Below, in pieces: positions 16,267 through 27,086 of a stretch of 64,000 nucleotides of DNA. How positions within the stretch are numbered: the first letter of the stretch is position 1; the number at the start of each line of letters is the position of its first letter. Source of the stretch: Clostridia bacterium (GTDB lineage Bacteria; Bacillota; Clostridia; Oscillospirales; Acutalibacteraceae); NCBI GenBank assembly GCA_017517865.1, contig JAFWYB010000067.1:1-64000 (forward strand), in the 5' to 3' direction. The position numbers and the translations under genes are program-made. A model generated the notes under the pieces. That model did not search any database and was not told the DNA's origin. It saw only the letters and a list, made by a program, of their open reading frames with translations.

Positions 16267-17895
16267 CTATCTTTTAATTTTATGGGTAGCAGTTTTTTCG
16301 AATTCAGTGTCTCTTATTATATAGGTTTTTATTCTTTTATATGGCGGCAGCTTTTTGTTTACTGTTTTTACCACCGCTTCTATATACAGCTCCTTATCCC
16401 CCTCGCCGAGTATTTCTTTTTTGCTTTTTCGTAGCATTTCTCCCTCATCGGGATAAATCTCTGCCGTGATTTCCTTATCTCTTTTGGCATAAACAAGGCA
16501 CTCTGCCACAAGAGGACTTTTCAGCAGATAATGCTCTATTTCCTCCGGATATATATTTTTTCCGCCGCTTGTGACAATAACGTTTTTTCTTCTGCCGGTT
16601 ATGCGGTAGTAACCGTGCCTGTCGGCATAACCAAGGTCACCGGTTTTCAGCCAGCCGTCCTGCACCGTTTCACGTGTAGCCTCGGGATTTTTATAATAAC
16701 CCAGCATAACCATAGGTCCTTTGACAGCTATTTCGCCCACACCTTTATCGTCAGCATCAATTATTTTAACCTTCGCTGAGCTCAGAGGCTTACCTATGGA
16801 ATCGCTTTTTCTGTCAATATCGCTGTTGCATATCACTATAGGTGAGCATTCAGTAAGACCGTAACCTATTATTATCGGTATTCCGTAGGTTTCAAAGGCC
16901 TCAACGGTAGATTTCTGTATCGGTGCAGCACCGACTATAATTTTTCTCAGCCTTCCGCCGAAGCTTTCGTGCACAGATGAAAACAGCTTTCTTTTTGCAT
17001 CATCGCTTACAACGCCGGACATAATTGAAACAAGTCTGCTTTTACCGGTCCTGCCCCGTCGCTCAATTTCCTTTTCTATCCGTCTGTTAAGCTTTTCAAG
17101 TATAAGCGGTACACATACAAGAACCGTCGGCTTATAAAGTCTGAAATCGGCAACGAGATTTTTATATGAGGATGCAAAGCATACCGTTGCACCGCTTCTT
17201 ACAACCATAAGCAGAGCCATAGCTTCATAAGTGTGGTGCAAAGGCAAAAGAGAAAGACTTCTGTCCTCATAGCTTAAGCTGACGTTGCTGCTTACCGCCT
17301 TCATATCTGAAATAAGATTGCGGTTTGTGAGCATTACGCCCTTAGATACACCCGTAGTACCCGAGGTGAAAATAAGAACCGCCAGAGCGTTTTCGTCTAT
17401 AGGGTAATTCACCCTGCCTCCTGCTTCAATGAAAAGGCGGCCGTATTCAATAAGGCTCTCATAGCTTTCTGCTCCCTCGCATTCGCCTTCAGAGCATATC
17501 AGCGTTATATTTTTTTCCTTGGCAAACGGATAAAGCTCCTTGGCCCGTCGGCTGTCGCAAATAACAGCCTCAACGTCACCGAAGCTGAGAAGACCCGCCG
17601 TTTCCTCGGGACTGTTATCCTTATCTAAAGGCACGGCAACCCCTGCGCCCGAAAGCACCGCAAAATAAGAAACACACCATCTGTATGAGTTTGCTCCCGA
17701 TAAGCCTATGTGCTTACCGCCGAGCCCGAGCTTTTCTCTCAGCGCAAAGCACAAAGCATCAACATCACGCCCGAACCTCTCATAGCTTACCTCTTGAAGC
17801 TCTTTATTCTTATCAGCAACAACAAACGCCGTTCTTTTAGGATATATCTGCACACTGTTTTTCAGAACATCTCTCACAGTTGTAATATGATTCAT
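16267..17895 (-). CDS. AMP-forming acyl-CoA synthetase
   Basis: A 542-residue ANL-superfamily enzyme that adenylates a carboxylate and transfers it to CoA; most like long-chain fatty-acid CoA ligases. Key motifs: the P-loop LIFTSGTTGVSKGVMLTNRN (about 170-190), YGLTECSPIV (about 340), the hinge TGDLGYADRHGYYRITGRRK (about 415-433), and the catalytic Lys region ending YIIRDTEFEKTATHKIKR. I start at the ATG at 17895 behind AAGGCGGTGG; the frame is open 26 codons further but lacks a ribosome-binding site. Chain-length preference is not visible. Confidence 0.9.
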   Translation of the reverse strand: MNHITTVRDVLKNSVQIYPKRTAFVVADKNKELQEVSYERFGRDVDALCFALREKLGLGGKHIGLSGANSYRWCVSYFAVLSGAGVAVPLDKDNSPEETAGLLSFGDVEAVICDSRRAKELYPFAKEKNITLICSEGECEGAESYESLIEYGRLFIEAGGRVNYPIDENALAVLIFTSGTTGVSKGVMLTNRNLISDMKAVSSNVSLSYEDRSLSLLPLHHTYEAMALLMVVRSGATVCFASSYKNLVADFRLYKPTVLVCVPLILEKLNRRIEKEIERRGRTGKSRLVSIMSGVVSDDAKRKLFSSVHESFGGRLRKIIVGAAPIQKSTVEAFETYGIPIIIGYGLTECSPIVICNSDIDRKSDSIGKPLSSAKVKIIDADDKGVGEIAVKGPMVMLGYYKNPEATRETVQDGWLKTGDLGYADRHGYYRITGRRKNVIVTSGGKNIYPEEIEHYLLKSPLVAECLVYAKRDKEITAEIYPDEGEMLRKSKKEILGEGDKELYIEAVVKTVNKKLPPYKRIKTYIIRDTEFEKTATHKIKR

Positions 17896-18000
17896 AATCC
17901 ACCGCCTTATGTTATATATTATATAATTGGCTGCAAGGCAGGAAATTATGCCTGTAAAATCAGGAATAATCATTATTTAAAAGCCGTATATAAAAAATTT

Positions 18001-18024
18001 CCGGGTGTTCCGAAGAACACCCGG
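18001..18024 (-). terminator. terminator of rpoBC
   Basis: CCGGGTGTTC (18001-18010) pairs perfectly with GAACACCCGG (18015-18024) around a CGAA loop; the minus strand continues AAATTTTTT. It lies 11 bp after the rpoC stop. Confidence 0.85.
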
Positions 18025-18035
18025 TTTCATTTTAA

Positions 18036-21000
18036 TTATACGCTCCAGACGATTTTGTTATCTTCAACAGTTGCTTCAAGCACTGACTTGTCAATATAGT
18101 CAACCTCGTTGTAGCACTTCATACCTGTGCCCGAGGGAAGAAGCTTACCGATGATAACGTTTTCCTTAAGACCGAGAAGCGGGTCTGCCTTGCCCTTGAT
18201 AGCTGCATCTGTAAGAACTCTTGTTGTTTCCTGGAAGGATGCGGCTGAAAGGAAGGAGTCTGTAGCAAGTGAAGCCTTTGTGATACCCATAAGAACGGGT
18301 GAGCAGGTAGCGTAGGTAAGCTCCTCGCCGGTTGCTTCCATTCTGAGTCTGAGTGCCTCATTGGCATCACGGAATTCCTTCTTGTCGATTACTGAGTTGG
18401 GAAGAAGGTTTGTATCACCTGCATCCTCAACCTTAATCTTTCTCATCATCTGACGTGCGATAACCTCGATGTGCTTATCGTTGATATCAACACCCTGAGT
18501 ACGGTATGTGAGCTGTACCTGGCTGATAAGGTAGTCGTGAACTGCATTTACGCCGAGCACGTTAAGAACATCTCTGGGATCGATTGAACCTTCAGTAAGG
18601 GTTTCACCCTTCTTGACGAACTGACCTTCTGATACTCTTGCTCTTGCACCGAAGGTAAGGAAGTATTCCTTTCTTTCGCCCGTTTCTTCGTTTGTAACAA
18701 CGATGTGGGGATTACGCTTGATCTGCTCGAAGGATACAACACCGTCGATTTCAGAAAGCATTGCAAGAGTCTTGGGCTTACGTGCTTCAAAGAGCTCTTC
18801 AACACGGGGAAGACCCTGTGTGATATCGGCGCCTGATGCAACACCGCCGGTATGGAAGGTTCTCATTGTAAGCTGAGTACCGGGTTCACCGATTGACTGG
18901 GCAGCAATGATACCAACTGCTTCGCCGACTGTAACAGGCTGGCCTGATGCAAGGTTTGCACCGTAGCACTTGATGCAGGCGCCGTGGTCTGAGTTACAGG
19001 TAAGAAGTGAGCGGATTGTGATGCGTCTGAGAGCTGAAGCATCTTCCTTTGAAGCGCCCTCGTCGAGAGCCTTATTCATCTTTGCGGTGAGATATGCATC
19101 AACCTTTGAAGCATCTGCTTCTGTGAGCATATGGTTGTTATCCATAATAATCTCGCCGGTTGCTTCATCAACAAGATTGTCGAGAAGATATCTTCCCTTG
19201 AGTCTTTCTGAAAGTGATTCAAGGATACGGTTACCGTCCATGATATCGTAAACTTCAAGACCTTCGTGACAGCCGCAGTCCTCCTCACGGATGATAACGT
19301 CCTGAGAAACGTCAACAAGACGACGGGTAAGGTAACCTGAGTCAGCGGTACGAAGAGCGGTATCAGCAAGACCTTTACGCGCACCACGTGATGAGATGAA
19401 GTATTCCTGAACGTTAAGACCTTCACGGTAGTTAGCACGGATGGGAACTTCGATTGTTTTACCCGCGGTATTGGCAATAAGACCACGCATACCTGCAAGC
19501 TGACGAAGCTGGCTGTTAGAGCCTCGGGCACCTGAGTCAAGCATCATCCAGATGGGGTTGGTTGCATCAAATGAGCCTGTAAGAGCATCTGCAACACGGT
19601 TTGTACAGGTATCCCATGCCTTGAGAACCTGTCTTGAACGGTCCTGATTTGAAAGAAGACCTCTGTTATATTTTCTGTTAACCTCGTCAACGATTGCTTC
19701 TGTTTCTGCAAGGATATCCTTCTTTGTTGAGGGAATGATAGCATCACATACGGCAACGGTGATGCCTGATCTGGTTGAATATTTATAGCCCTGATCCTTA
19801 ACGTTGTCGAGAACCTCAGCTGTTTTTGCCGTACCGTGCTTCTGAATACACTTAGCAATAACCTTACCGAGAAGTCCCTTGTTTACGAGGCCTTCAACCT
19901 CAAGGCGGAACATATTTTCGGGATCGGTTCTGTCAACGAAGCCGAGATCCTGGGGAATGGGATCGTTGAAGATGATCTTACCGAGGGTTGTTTCAATAAT
20001 CTTTGACTTCTTTTCGCCGTCAATTTCCTTGGTCATACGAACCTTGATTCTTGCATGAAGGTCGATTACGCCTGAATCGTATGCAAGTCTTGCTTCGTTT
20101 ACATCACGGAATACCTTACCCTCACCCTTTGAGCCGGGAAGCTCAAGTGTAAGATAGTATGAGCCGAGAACCATATCCTGTGAGGGAACTGCAACGGGCT
20201 TTCCGTCTGAAGGCTTGAGAAGGTTGTTTGCTGCAAGCATAAGGAAACGTGCTTCTGCCTGAGCCTCTGCTGAAAGAGGTACGTGAACAGCCATCTGGTC
20301 ACCGTCGAAGTCGGCGTTGAAAGCGGTACATACAAGGGGATGAAGCTTAATAGCCTTACCTTCTACAAGTACGGGCTCGAATGCCTGGATACCGAGGCGG
20401 TGAAGTGTGGGAGCACGGTTAAGCATAACGGGATGGTCCTTGATTACTACCTCAAGAGCGTCCCATACGCATTTTTCCTGACGGTCAACTGTCTTTCTTG
20501 CTGTTTTGATGTGTGCGGCAACACCTGTTTCAACAAGACGCTTCATAACAAAGGGCTTGAAGAGCTCAAGTGCCATTTCCTTGGGAAGACCGCACTGATA
20601 AATCTTAAGATTGGGACCAACAACGATAACCGAACGTCCTGAGTAGTCAACACGCTTACCGAGAAGGTTCTGACGGAAGCGGCCCTGCTTACCCTTGAGC
20701 ATATCTGAAAGGCTCTTGAGGGGTCTGTTGTTGGGACCGGTAACGGGTCTGCCTCTTCTGCCGTTGTCGATAAGGGCATCAACGGATTCCTGAAGCATTC
20801 TCTTTTCGTTTCTGATGATAATTGAAGGAGCACCTAACTCAAGGAGCTTCTTAAGACGGTTGTTTCTGTTGATAACACGTCTGTAAAGGTCGTTAAGGTC
20901 ACTTGTTGCGAAACGTCCGCCGTCAAGCTGAACCATAGGACGGATATCGGGAGGAATAACGGGAATTACGTCAAGAACCATCCACTCGGGTCTGTTGCCT

Positions 21001-21671
21001 GATGCCTTGAAGGCTTCAACAACCTCAAGTCTCTTAAGGATTCTTGTCTTTTTCTGACCGCTTGCTGTTGCAAGCTGCTCGCGCAGCTCAGCGTTGAGTG
21101 CTTCGATATCGATTTCACTGAGAAGCTCTTTGATAGCTTCGGCACCCATACCTACTCTGAACTCTTCGTCATCGTAGTAGTATTCCTTGATGTCGTCATA
21201 CTGCTTTTCTGTAATAGCCTGACCCTTCTTTACGTTGGGTACTGAGCCGGGGTTAATAACAACATATGCTGCGAAATAGAGAACTCTTTCAAGGTCTCTG
21301 GGTGAAATGTCAAGAATGAGTCCCATTCTCGAGGGAATTCCCTTGAAGTACCAGATATGTGAAACGGGTGTAGCAAGCTCAATGTGACCCATACGTTCAC
21401 GGCGAACCTTTGCCTTTGTGATTTCAACGTGACATCTTTCGCAGATTTTTCCCTTGTGGCGGATTCTCTTATATCTGCCGCAATGACATTCCCAGTCCTT
21501 GAGGGGGCCAAAGATTTTTTCGCAGAAAAGTCCGTCGCTTTCGGGTTTGAGTGTTCTGTAATTTATAGTTTCAGGCTTTGTTACTTCACCATAGGACCAT
21601 TCTCTGATCTTATCAGGTGAAGCCAGACCTATTTTGATTGATTCAAAGGTTATATTTTCCATTAGATTCAA
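18036..21671 (-). CDS. rpoC: RNA polymerase subunit beta-prime
   Basis: A 1211-residue subunit that carries the active-site Mg2+. Features in order: N-terminal zinc finger ([19 protein letters not shown], about 62-80), the [12 protein letters not shown] catalytic motif (about 450), the bridge-helix/trigger-loop region around 740-950, the second Cys cluster (CGCHEG and [11 protein letters not shown]), and [16 protein letters not shown]. No large lineage insert is obvious. The likely start is the TTG at 21671, 6 nt after AGGAAAGG; an ATG three codons later is the alternative. It is co-transcribed with rpoB across a 75-bp gap containing a hairpin. Confidence 0.99.
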   Translation of the reverse strand: MNLMENITFESIKIGLASPDKIREWSYGEVTKPETINYRTLKPESDGLFCEKIFGPLKDWECHCGRYKRIRHKGKICERCHVEITKAKVRRERMGHIELATPVSHIWYFKGIPSRMGLILDISPRDLERVLYFAAYVVINPGSVPNVKKGQAITEKQYDDIKEYYYDDEEFRVGMGAEAIKELLSEIDIEALNAELREQLATASGQKKTRILKRLEVVEAFKASGNRPEWMVLDVIPVIPPDIRPMVQLDGGRFATSDLNDLYRRVINRNNRLKKLLELGAPSIIIRNEKRMLQESVDALIDNGRRGRPVTGPNNRPLKSLSDMLKGKQGRFRQNLLGKRVDYSGRSVIVVGPNLKIYQCGLPKEMALELFKPFVMKRLVETGVAAHIKTARKTVDRQEKCVWDALEVVIKDHPVMLNRAPTLHRLGIQAFEPVLVEGKAIKLHPLVCTAFNADFDGDQMAVHVPLSAEAQAEARFLMLAANNLLKPSDGKPVAVPSQDMVLGSYYLTLELPGSKGEGKVFRDVNEARLAYDSGVIDLHARIKVRMTKEIDGEKKSKIIETTLGKIIFNDPIPQDLGFVDRTDPENMFRLEVEGLVNKGLLGKVIAKCIQKHGTAKTAEVLDNVKDQGYKYSTRSGITVAVCDAIIPSTKKDILAETEAIVDEVNRKYNRGLLSNQDRSRQVLKAWDTCTNRVADALTGSFDATNPIWMMLDSGARGSNSQLRQLAGMRGLIANTAGKTIEVPIRANYREGLNVQEYFISSRGARKGLADTALRTADSGYLTRRLVDVSQDVIIREEDCGCHEGLEVYDIMDGNRILESLSERLKGRYLLDNLVDEATGEIIMDNNHMLTEADASKVDAYLTAKMNKALDEGASKEDASALRRITIRSLLTCNSDHGACIKCYGANLASGQPVTVGEAVGIIAAQSIGEPGTQLTMRTFHTGGVASGADITQGLPRVEELFEARKPKTLAMLSEIDGVVSFEQIKRNPHIVVTNEETGERKEYFLTFGARARVSEGQFVKKGETLTEGSIDPRDVLNVLGVNAVHDYLISQVQLTYRTQGVDINDKHIEVIARQMMRKIKVEDAGDTNLLPNSVIDKKEFRDANEALRLRMEATGEELTYATCSPVLMGITKASLATDSFLSAASFQETTRVLTDAAIKGKADPLLGLKENVIIGKLLPSGTGMKCYNEVDYIDKSVLEATVEDNKIVWSV

Positions 21672-21707
21672 GTCAGCCCTTTCCTGTATAGTTTAATTTC
21701 GTTTATC

Positions 21708-21738
21708 CCCTTCCGACAGGTAACCCCGTCGGAAAGGA
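21708..21738 (-). other. hairpin in the rpoB-rpoC gap
   Basis: CCTTCCGAC and GTCGGAAAGG form a stem with a one-base bulge, with no T-run behind it. It may be an RNA-processing or stability hairpin between the cistrons. Confidence 0.45.
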
Positions 21739-21746
21739 AAGGTTAA

Positions 21747-24700
21747 TTACATATTGTCTTCGTCGGGAACAAAGCCTTGTGAGAAGCCTGCATCTTTGAT
21801 TGTGGGGTTCATCTCATTGAAGAAGGCATTGACGTCAAAAGCTTCATCCTCATCTGCTGACTCAAAACCGGAGTCATCGTCAAAGTCAAGACCTAAATCA
21901 AGGTCAAGATCAAGGTCGTCCTCTGACGGCTCTTCATCAAGCTCAAGGTCATCCTCATTATCATCGTGAAGCTGTTCCTTCTGAACATCGCGGTAACGGT
22001 GAAGTGATACACCCTCATCGCCGTCAATATTCTGCTTAAGGTCAATTTCTTCGTTGTTAGCGTCAAGAACTTTAACGTCGAGGCCGAGGCTCTGGAGCTC
22101 CTTAACAAGAACCTTGAAGGATTCGGGAACGCCTGCCTGAGGCACGTTTTCGCCGTTAACGATAGCTTCGTAGGTCTTTACACGGCCCACAACGTCGTCT
22201 GACTTAACGGTAAGAATTTCCTGAAGAGTATAAGCAGCACCGTAAGCTTCAAGTGCCCAAACTTCCATTTCACCGAAACGCTGGCCGCCGAACTGGGCTT
22301 TACCGCCGAGGGGCTGCTGTGTAACGAGTGAGTAGGGACCTGTTGAACGGGCGTGCATCTTATCGTCAACCAGGTGATGCAGCTTGAGGTAATACATAAC
22401 GCCGACAGTAACTTCATTGTCAAATCTGTCACCGGTACGTCCGTCGTAAAGCACGCTCTTACCTGTCTTGCTGATGCCTGCCATCTCAAGTGCTTCTCTG
22501 ATATCCTCTTCGTGAGCACCGTCAAATACGGGAGTCATTATCTTCCAGCCAAGCTGACGGCATGCAAAACCGAGATGCACTTCGAGAACCTGACCGATAT
22601 TCATACGTGAGGGAACGCCGAGGGGGTTAAGAACGATATCAAGAGGTGTACCGTCTGAAAGGAAGGGCATATCCTCCTGAGGAAGAACTCTTGATACAAC
22701 ACCCTTGTTACCGTGACGGCCTGCCATCTTATCGCCGACCTGAATCTTTCTCTTCTGGGCGATGTAGCAGCGGACAACCTTATTTACACCGGGGCTGAGC
22801 TCGTCACTGTTTTCTCTTGTGAACTCTTCAACGTTAACAACGATACCGTATTCACCGTGAGGAACACGAAGTGAGGTGTCTCTTACTTCTCTTGCCTTTT
22901 CGCCGAAGATTGCACGAAGAAGTCTTTCTTCTGCGGTAAGCTCTGTTTCACCCTTAGGTGTAACCTTACCTACAAGAATGTCACCTGAGTGTACTTCTGC
23001 ACCGACGCGGATGATACCTCTTTCGTCAAGATCCTTGAGAGCGTCACCTACGTTGGGAATGTCGTTGGTGATTTCTTCGGGACCGAGCTTGGTATCTCTT
23101 GCCTCGAGTTCGTATTTTTCAATGTGGATTGATGTGTAAACGTCGTCTCTTACAAGCTTTTCGTTGATAAGTACGGCGTCTTCGTAGTTGTAGCCTTCCC
23201 AAGTCATAAAGCCGATAAGGGCATTCTTACCAAGGGAGATTTCACCGTTATCTGTTGCGGGACCGTCAGCGATAACCTGCTTTTCTTCAACATGCTCGCC
23301 AACCTTTACAACGGGCTTCTGGTTGATACATGTACCCTGGTTGGAGCGCATAAACTTAATAAGGTTATATGTGTCAAGGTGACCGTCCTCTGTCATAACG
23401 TCAACTCTGTCGGCGCTGACGTAGGTAACTGTACCTGCTGCTCTTGCAAGCACACATACGCCTGAGTCGGTACCTGCCTTATATTCCATACCTGTACCTA
23501 CATAAGGTGCATTACAGGTGATAAGGGGAACTGCCTGACGCTGCATGTTCGCACCCATAAGTGCTCGGTTTGCGTCGTCGTTTTCAAGGAAGGGAATAAG
23601 AGCGGTAGCAACTGAAACAACCATCTTGGGCGAAACGTCCATATAATCTGCTCTTGCAGGGTCGATTTCAAGGAATTCGTCACGGTGACGTGCGTTGACC
23701 TTGGTTCTTACGAAGCGGCCTTCCTCGTCAAGCTTTTCGTTAGCCTGAACAACTGTGTATTCGTCTTCAACGTCAGCTGTCATATATTCAAAGGTTGCCT
23801 GAACAACACCTGTTTCCTTGTCGATGGGACGGAAGGGAGCCTCAATGAAGCCGTATTCGTTGATTCTTGCAAAGGTTGCAAGGTATGAGATAAGACCAAT
23901 GTTGGGACCTTCGGGAGTCTCGATGGGACACATTCTGCCGTAGTGTGAATAGTGAACGTCTCGAACGTCGAAGCCTGCACGGTCACGTGAAAGACCGCCG
24001 GGGCCGAGGGCTGAAAGTCTTCTCTTATGTGTAAGCTCTGCAAGGGGGTTGTTCTGGTCCATGAACTGTGAAAGGGGTGATGAACCGAAGAACTCTCTTA
24101 CTGCTGCGATAACGGGTCTTGTGTTGATAAGAGCCTGAGGAGTGACCTTATCTGTTTCCTGAGCCTGAAGAGTCATTCTTTCCTTGATAACTCTTTCCAT
24201 TCTTGAGAAGCCAACACGGAACTGATTCTGAAGAAGCTCACCAACACATCTGATACGGCGGTTACCGAGGTGGTCGATATCGTCTGCATGGCCTACGCCG
24301 TTTGCAAGACAGTTGAGGTAATTGATTGATGCAAGAATATCATCAACGATGATTGTCTTGGGTACAAGCTCATCTGCCTTTTCTGAAAGGTATGCAAGTG
24401 TTTCTTCCTTGCTCATACCCTCGATTTCGGCAAGAACCTCGTTGAGCACCGTATATCTTACGTTTTCGTTGATGCCTGCTTCCATAAGCTCTTCTCTTGT
24501 GAAGCCGGGAAGATAGGAAAGCATATCAACCATATTGTTTGAAATAACCTTTACGGGCTCTTCAAGGCCTTCAACGGTTACATAAGCAATCTTAGCGCCT
24601 GCCTGCTCAATTTCGTAAGCTCTCTGCTTTGTAACAAGCTCGCCTTCTTCAGCGATGATTTCACCTGTAAGCTCGTTTACGATGGGAGCTGCAAGTCTGA

Positions 24701-25565
24701 AGCCGCGGATTCTGTCGGAAATACCGAGCTTCTTGTTATACTTGTAACGGCCTACTCTTGAAAGGTCGTATCTTCTTTCGTCAAAGAACATACCCTCGAT
24801 GTGAGTCTGTGCGCTTGAAAGCGTGGGGGGCTCACCGGGACGGAGCTTCTTATAGATTTCGATAAGAGCTTCCTCTGTGTTCTTGGTGTTATCCTTTTCG
24901 AGTGTTGCTTCGATTCTGTCGTCAGCACCGAAGAACTCGCGGATTTCATTGTCGGTTGAGTAGCCGAGAACACGGATAAGGGTGGTGATGGGGATTTTTC
25001 TGTTCTTATCTATTCTTACATAGAAAAGGTCGTTCTGGTCTGTTTCATATTCAAGCCAAGCACCGCGACCGGGGATGATTGTTGAAGTGAAAAGCTTTTT
25101 ACCGGTAACATTGTGAGTCATACCGAAGTATGCACCGGGAGAACGTACGAGCTGAGAAACGATAACTCTTTCGGCACCGTTGATGATGAAGGTACCGCTG
25201 TCTGTCATAAGGGGGAAATCACCCATATAAACTTCACTGTCTTTTACCTCGCCTGTATCTTTATTGTAAAGACGGGCTGTAAGGCGCATGGGAGCAGCGT
25301 AAGTTGTATCTCTTTCCTTACATTCCTTAACTGTGTATTTGGGCTTGTCGTCCATACGGTAGTCTACAAAGCTCAGAACAAGGTTTCCGCTGTAATCAGT
25401 GATTTCCGACATATCCCTGAGTACTTCTTTAAGACCTGTTTCGATGAACCATTTGTAGGAATCCTTCTGAACCTGAATGAGGTTGGGCATCGGCATAACT
25501 TCCTCAATTTTGCCGAAGCTCTTGCGCACCTTTGTGCCAAGCTTCACATCGGTTACATTAACCAT
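21747..25565 (-). CDS. rpoB: RNA polymerase subunit beta
   Basis: A 1272-residue catalytic subunit. The rifampicin-pocket region is intact ([40 protein letters not shown], about 490-535), as are [24 protein letters not shown] (about 945) and the C-terminal [20 protein letters not shown] clamp segment. After the conserved end the protein has a roughly 100-residue extension that is very acidic (runs such as [17 protein letters not shown]). GGAGTG precedes the ATG at 25565. First gene of rpoBC, with its own promoter about 150 bp upstream; no ribosomal protein genes precede it here. Confidence 0.99.
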   Translation of the reverse strand: MVNVTDVKLGTKVRKSFGKIEEVMPMPNLIQVQKDSYKWFIETGLKEVLRDMSEITDYSGNLVLSFVDYRMDDKPKYTVKECKERDTTYAAPMRLTARLYNKDTGEVKDSEVYMGDFPLMTDSGTFIINGAERVIVSQLVRSPGAYFGMTHNVTGKKLFTSTIIPGRGAWLEYETDQNDLFYVRIDKNRKIPITTLIRVLGYSTDNEIREFFGADDRIEATLEKDNTKNTEEALIEIYKKLRPGEPPTLSSAQTHIEGMFFDERRYDLSRVGRYKYNKKLGISDRIRGFRLAAPIVNELTGEIIAEEGELVTKQRAYEIEQAGAKIAYVTVEGLEEPVKVISNNMVDMLSYLPGFTREELMEAGINENVRYTVLNEVLAEIEGMSKEETLAYLSEKADELVPKTIIVDDILASINYLNCLANGVGHADDIDHLGNRRIRCVGELLQNQFRVGFSRMERVIKERMTLQAQETDKVTPQALINTRPVIAAVREFFGSSPLSQFMDQNNPLAELTHKRRLSALGPGGLSRDRAGFDVRDVHYSHYGRMCPIETPEGPNIGLISYLATFARINEYGFIEAPFRPIDKETGVVQATFEYMTADVEDEYTVVQANEKLDEEGRFVRTKVNARHRDEFLEIDPARADYMDVSPKMVVSVATALIPFLENDDANRALMGANMQRQAVPLITCNAPYVGTGMEYKAGTDSGVCVLARAAGTVTYVSADRVDVMTEDGHLDTYNLIKFMRSNQGTCINQKPVVKVGEHVEEKQVIADGPATDNGEISLGKNALIGFMTWEGYNYEDAVLINEKLVRDDVYTSIHIEKYELEARDTKLGPEEITNDIPNVGDALKDLDERGIIRVGAEVHSGDILVGKVTPKGETELTAEERLLRAIFGEKAREVRDTSLRVPHGEYGIVVNVEEFTRENSDELSPGVNKVVRCYIAQKRKIQVGDKMAGRHGNKGVVSRVLPQEDMPFLSDGTPLDIVLNPLGVPSRMNIGQVLEVHLGFACRQLGWKIMTPVFDGAHEEDIREALEMAGISKTGKSVLYDGRTGDRFDNEVTVGVMYYLKLHHLVDDKMHARSTGPYSLVTQQPLGGKAQFGGQRFGEMEVWALEAYGAAYTLQEILTVKSDDVVGRVKTYEAIVNGENVPQAGVPESFKVLVKELQSLGLDVKVLDANNEEIDLKQNIDGDEGVSLHRYRDVQKEQLHDDNEDDLELDEEPSEDDLDLDLDLGLDFDDDSGFESADEDEAFDVNAFFNEMNPTIKDAGFSQGFVPDEDNM

Positions 25566-25632
25566 TGGCTTATCACTCCATATCTTTTAAATTTGCCCGA
25601 AGGCATTGGGATTACGATTTTTAAAAAGGGGG

Positions 25633-25661
25633 TTGACATTTTCACTCATAAATGGTAATAT
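25633..25661 (+). promoter_or_regulatory. opposing promoter within the rpoB leader
   Basis: On the plus strand: TTGACA (25633-25638), 17-bp spacer, TAATAT (25656-25661). It points away from rpoB and across the rpoB promoter toward a terminator at 25780-25810. No reading frame follows. Confidence 0.65.
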
Positions 25662-25667
25662 GCAAGT

Positions 25668-25806
25668 AAGGGAAATCGCTTAAAGGCATATAAACGCATT
25701 ATAAGTTATAACATTTTATCACAGGGGATTGTCAATGTCAAGACTTTCCTTGTATTTTTTTATATTTCATGGGTATTTTTCCGCCAAAAAGGCGGACTTT
25801 TTGTTT
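25668..25806 (+). ncRNA. candidate small RNA antisense to the rpoB promoter and leader
   Basis: The stretch between the plus-strand promoter (25633-25661) and a plus-strand intrinsic terminator (stem TCCGCC/GGCGGA at 25780-25796 with a T-run) would give a transcript of about 140 nt with no coding potential. It overlaps the rpoB promoter and the 5' part of its leader on the opposite strand. This is inferred from the two signals alone. Confidence 0.45.
25713..25741 (-). promoter_or_regulatory. sigmaA-type promoter of rpoBC
   Basis: On the minus strand: TTGACA (25736-25741), 17-bp spacer, TAAAAT (25713-25718). It gives a leader of about 140 nt before the rpoB ATG. Confidence 0.8.
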
Positions 25807-25810
25807 TTTC
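25780..25810 (+). terminator. plus-strand terminator upstream of rpoB
   Basis: TCCGCC (25780-25785), AAAAA loop, GGCGGA (25791-25796), then CTTTTTGTTTTTTC. The T-run is only on the plus strand and no plus-strand gene lies before it, which supports a non-coding transcript. Confidence 0.75.
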
Positions 25811-25842
25811 GGCTTAAAAATATTAGTTTTATATATAAAAAG

Positions 25843-25872
25843 CTCTCCCCTGCCTAATTCGGCAAGGGAGAG
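25843..25872. terminator. bidirectional terminator
   Basis: CTCTCCCCTGCC pairs with GGCAAGGGAGAG (one mismatch) with T-runs on both strands. It ends the minus-strand secreted protein gene at 25935-26798. Confidence 0.75.
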
Positions 25873-25934
25873 TGTTTTTATCTGATTTGAAGATTTTCGC
25901 TTATAAAACGCACGGAGCAGTGTGTAAAAGTTGA

Positions 25935-26798
25935 TTATGCAAATACAGTTTCAATAAAGCTCTTAACAAGAGCGAAAAGCATTTTCATAAGTTCAACAAG
26001 GTCAGCGGAAAGAATATCAAGAATGTCTTTCTTTTCAACTTCAACGGTATCGGTAGTAGTACAATATTCGCATTTCGCAGTTGAAGTGCCGTCACCGTTG
26101 TCTGTGTATTCACCGAAGACGTGGTTACCTGAAAGGCATAAAATCTGTCTGTCAAGGCAAGAAATGAGCTTATCTGCTTCCTTTGCGCATTCTTCGTAGT
26201 TGCCCGTTATTACTCCTGTTTCAACTTTTTCTACTATTTTTTCATAGTCAGCCATAGCCGACATCATTTCATTATAAAAATCACCGAAATAATTTCTTTC
26301 CCCGCCAAACCATTGAGCCTGAAATTGGACAGTAATATATTTTTCTGCAAGCTCTGTTGCGTCATAAACCACAGCGTAATTTTCTTTTTTAAACTCATCC
26401 AACACAAGCTTTGCATTCTTCACACGGGAATCAATTTCGCTCTGGTCCTTTTCGGTGGCATAGCCTATAAAAAAGTCATCGCCTTCTTCGACATAATAAA
26501 GTTCATCGGTCACATTTCCCAAAACTTCCATTATATAACCACGGTCTACATCTGCCTCATAGTCATAAACACTGAAATTAACAGCAACACTTTCAAAGAA
26601 TACTTCTACAACACCGGAAAGGTTTGCACTTTTTACGCCGCACATTGAGCAGTAACAATAACCGTCGTCTCTTACATTGGGTCTTTCACCTATAAAATTA
26701 TCAAAACGATGCTCACATTCCTCTTCTGCAGCAAATGCAACAGGTATTGCAGATGCAATCATAGCTACCGCGATTAAAACTGCCAATAATTTTTTCAT
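25935..26798 (-). CDS. secreted protein with Cys motifs and C-terminal hydrophobic helix
   Basis: A 287-residue protein, family not recognised. Residues 1-23 are a signal peptide (ends VAFA). Just after it is a CEH...CYCSMCG cluster; near residues 228-252 is a GNHVFGEYTDNGDGTSTAKC-EYC module, a short Cys/His motif common in Firmicutes surface proteins. The last 30 residues (ILDILSADLVELMKMLFALV and on) form a hydrophobic amphipathic helix like those of the proteins at 1.6-2.7 kb. Its promoter overlaps operator-like palindromes shared with a divergent XRE gene, so it is probably repressed or switched by that protein. GGAGG lies before the ATG. Confidence 0.8.
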   Translation of the reverse strand: MKKLLAVLIAVAMIASAIPVAFAAEEECEHRFDNFIGERPNVRDDGYCYCSMCGVKSANLSGVVEVFFESVAVNFSVYDYEADVDRGYIMEVLGNVTDELYYVEEGDDFFIGYATEKDQSEIDSRVKNAKLVLDEFKKENYAVVYDATELAEKYITVQFQAQWFGGERNYFGDFYNEMMSAMADYEKIVEKVETGVITGNYEECAKEADKLISCLDRQILCLSGNHVFGEYTDNGDGTSTAKCEYCTTTDTVEVEKKDILDILSADLVELMKMLFALVKSFIETVFA

Positions 26799-26820
26799 TG
26801 TTAATTCCTCCTTTAATAAA

Positions 26821-26837
26821 TGTTACAAATTGTAACA
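26821..26837. promoter_or_regulatory. operator-like palindrome 1
   Basis: TGTTACAA-A-TTGTAACA, a perfect inverted repeat, just downstream of the -10 of the secreted-protein promoter. The same half-sites form the second palindrome at 26844-26862. Confidence 0.7.
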
Positions 26838-26842
26838 TCATT

Positions 26843-26871
26843 ATTGTAACAAACTGTTACAATAATGTCAA
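26843..26871 (-). promoter_or_regulatory. sigmaA-type promoter of secreted protein gene
   Basis: On the minus strand: TTGACA (26866-26871), 17-bp spacer, TACAAT (26843-26848). The palindrome at 26844-26862 occupies the spacer and the -10. Confidence 0.75.
26844..26862. promoter_or_regulatory. operator-like palindrome 2
   Basis: TTGTAACA-AAC-TGTTACAA, a perfect inverted repeat with a 3-bp centre, sitting between the -35 and -10 of the secreted-protein promoter and about 20 bp before the XRE start. Probable binding site of the adjacent XRE protein. Confidence 0.7.
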
Positions 26872-26882
26872 GAGGTGTTGCT

Positions 26883-27086
26883 ATGAAGGGACTGAAACTG
26901 ATACGTAAAAGCCGTAATCTCAACCAACAAAAGGTTGCTATGGATTTAAACATTTCCCGAGAAGCGCTCTCCCACTATGAAAACGGCAAGCGTGAGCCGA
27001 GCCTTGATATGCTCAATAAGCTTTCAAAATATTTCAATGTTTCCATAGATTATCTCATAAACGGTGAAGAATTCAAAAAGAAATAA
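26883..27086 (+). CDS. small XRE-family regulator
   Basis: A 67-residue protein that is little more than a Cro/C1 helix-turn-helix (KLIRKSRNLNQQKVAMDLNI, then SREALSHYENGKREPSLDML) with a short basic tail. I start at the ATG at 26883 behind AAGAGGTG; the ATG six codons upstream lacks spacing for a ribosome-binding site. It is divergent from the secreted protein gene across an 84-bp region with two perfect palindromes. Likely local regulator of that gene and of itself. A terminator follows at 27085-27126. Confidence 0.88.
   Translation: MKGLKLIRKSRNLNQQKVAMDLNISREALSHYENGKREPSLDMLNKLSKYFNVSIDYLINGEEFKKK

Noticed and set aside
17710-18099. 129-codon plus-strand frame
   Set aside because: It runs antisense over the start of the acyl-CoA ligase and the rpoC terminator; no ribosome-binding site.
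25113-25658. 181-codon plus-strand frame over the rpoB start
   Set aside because: Antisense shadow of rpoB; the true signals here are the promoters and the rpoB ribosome-binding site.
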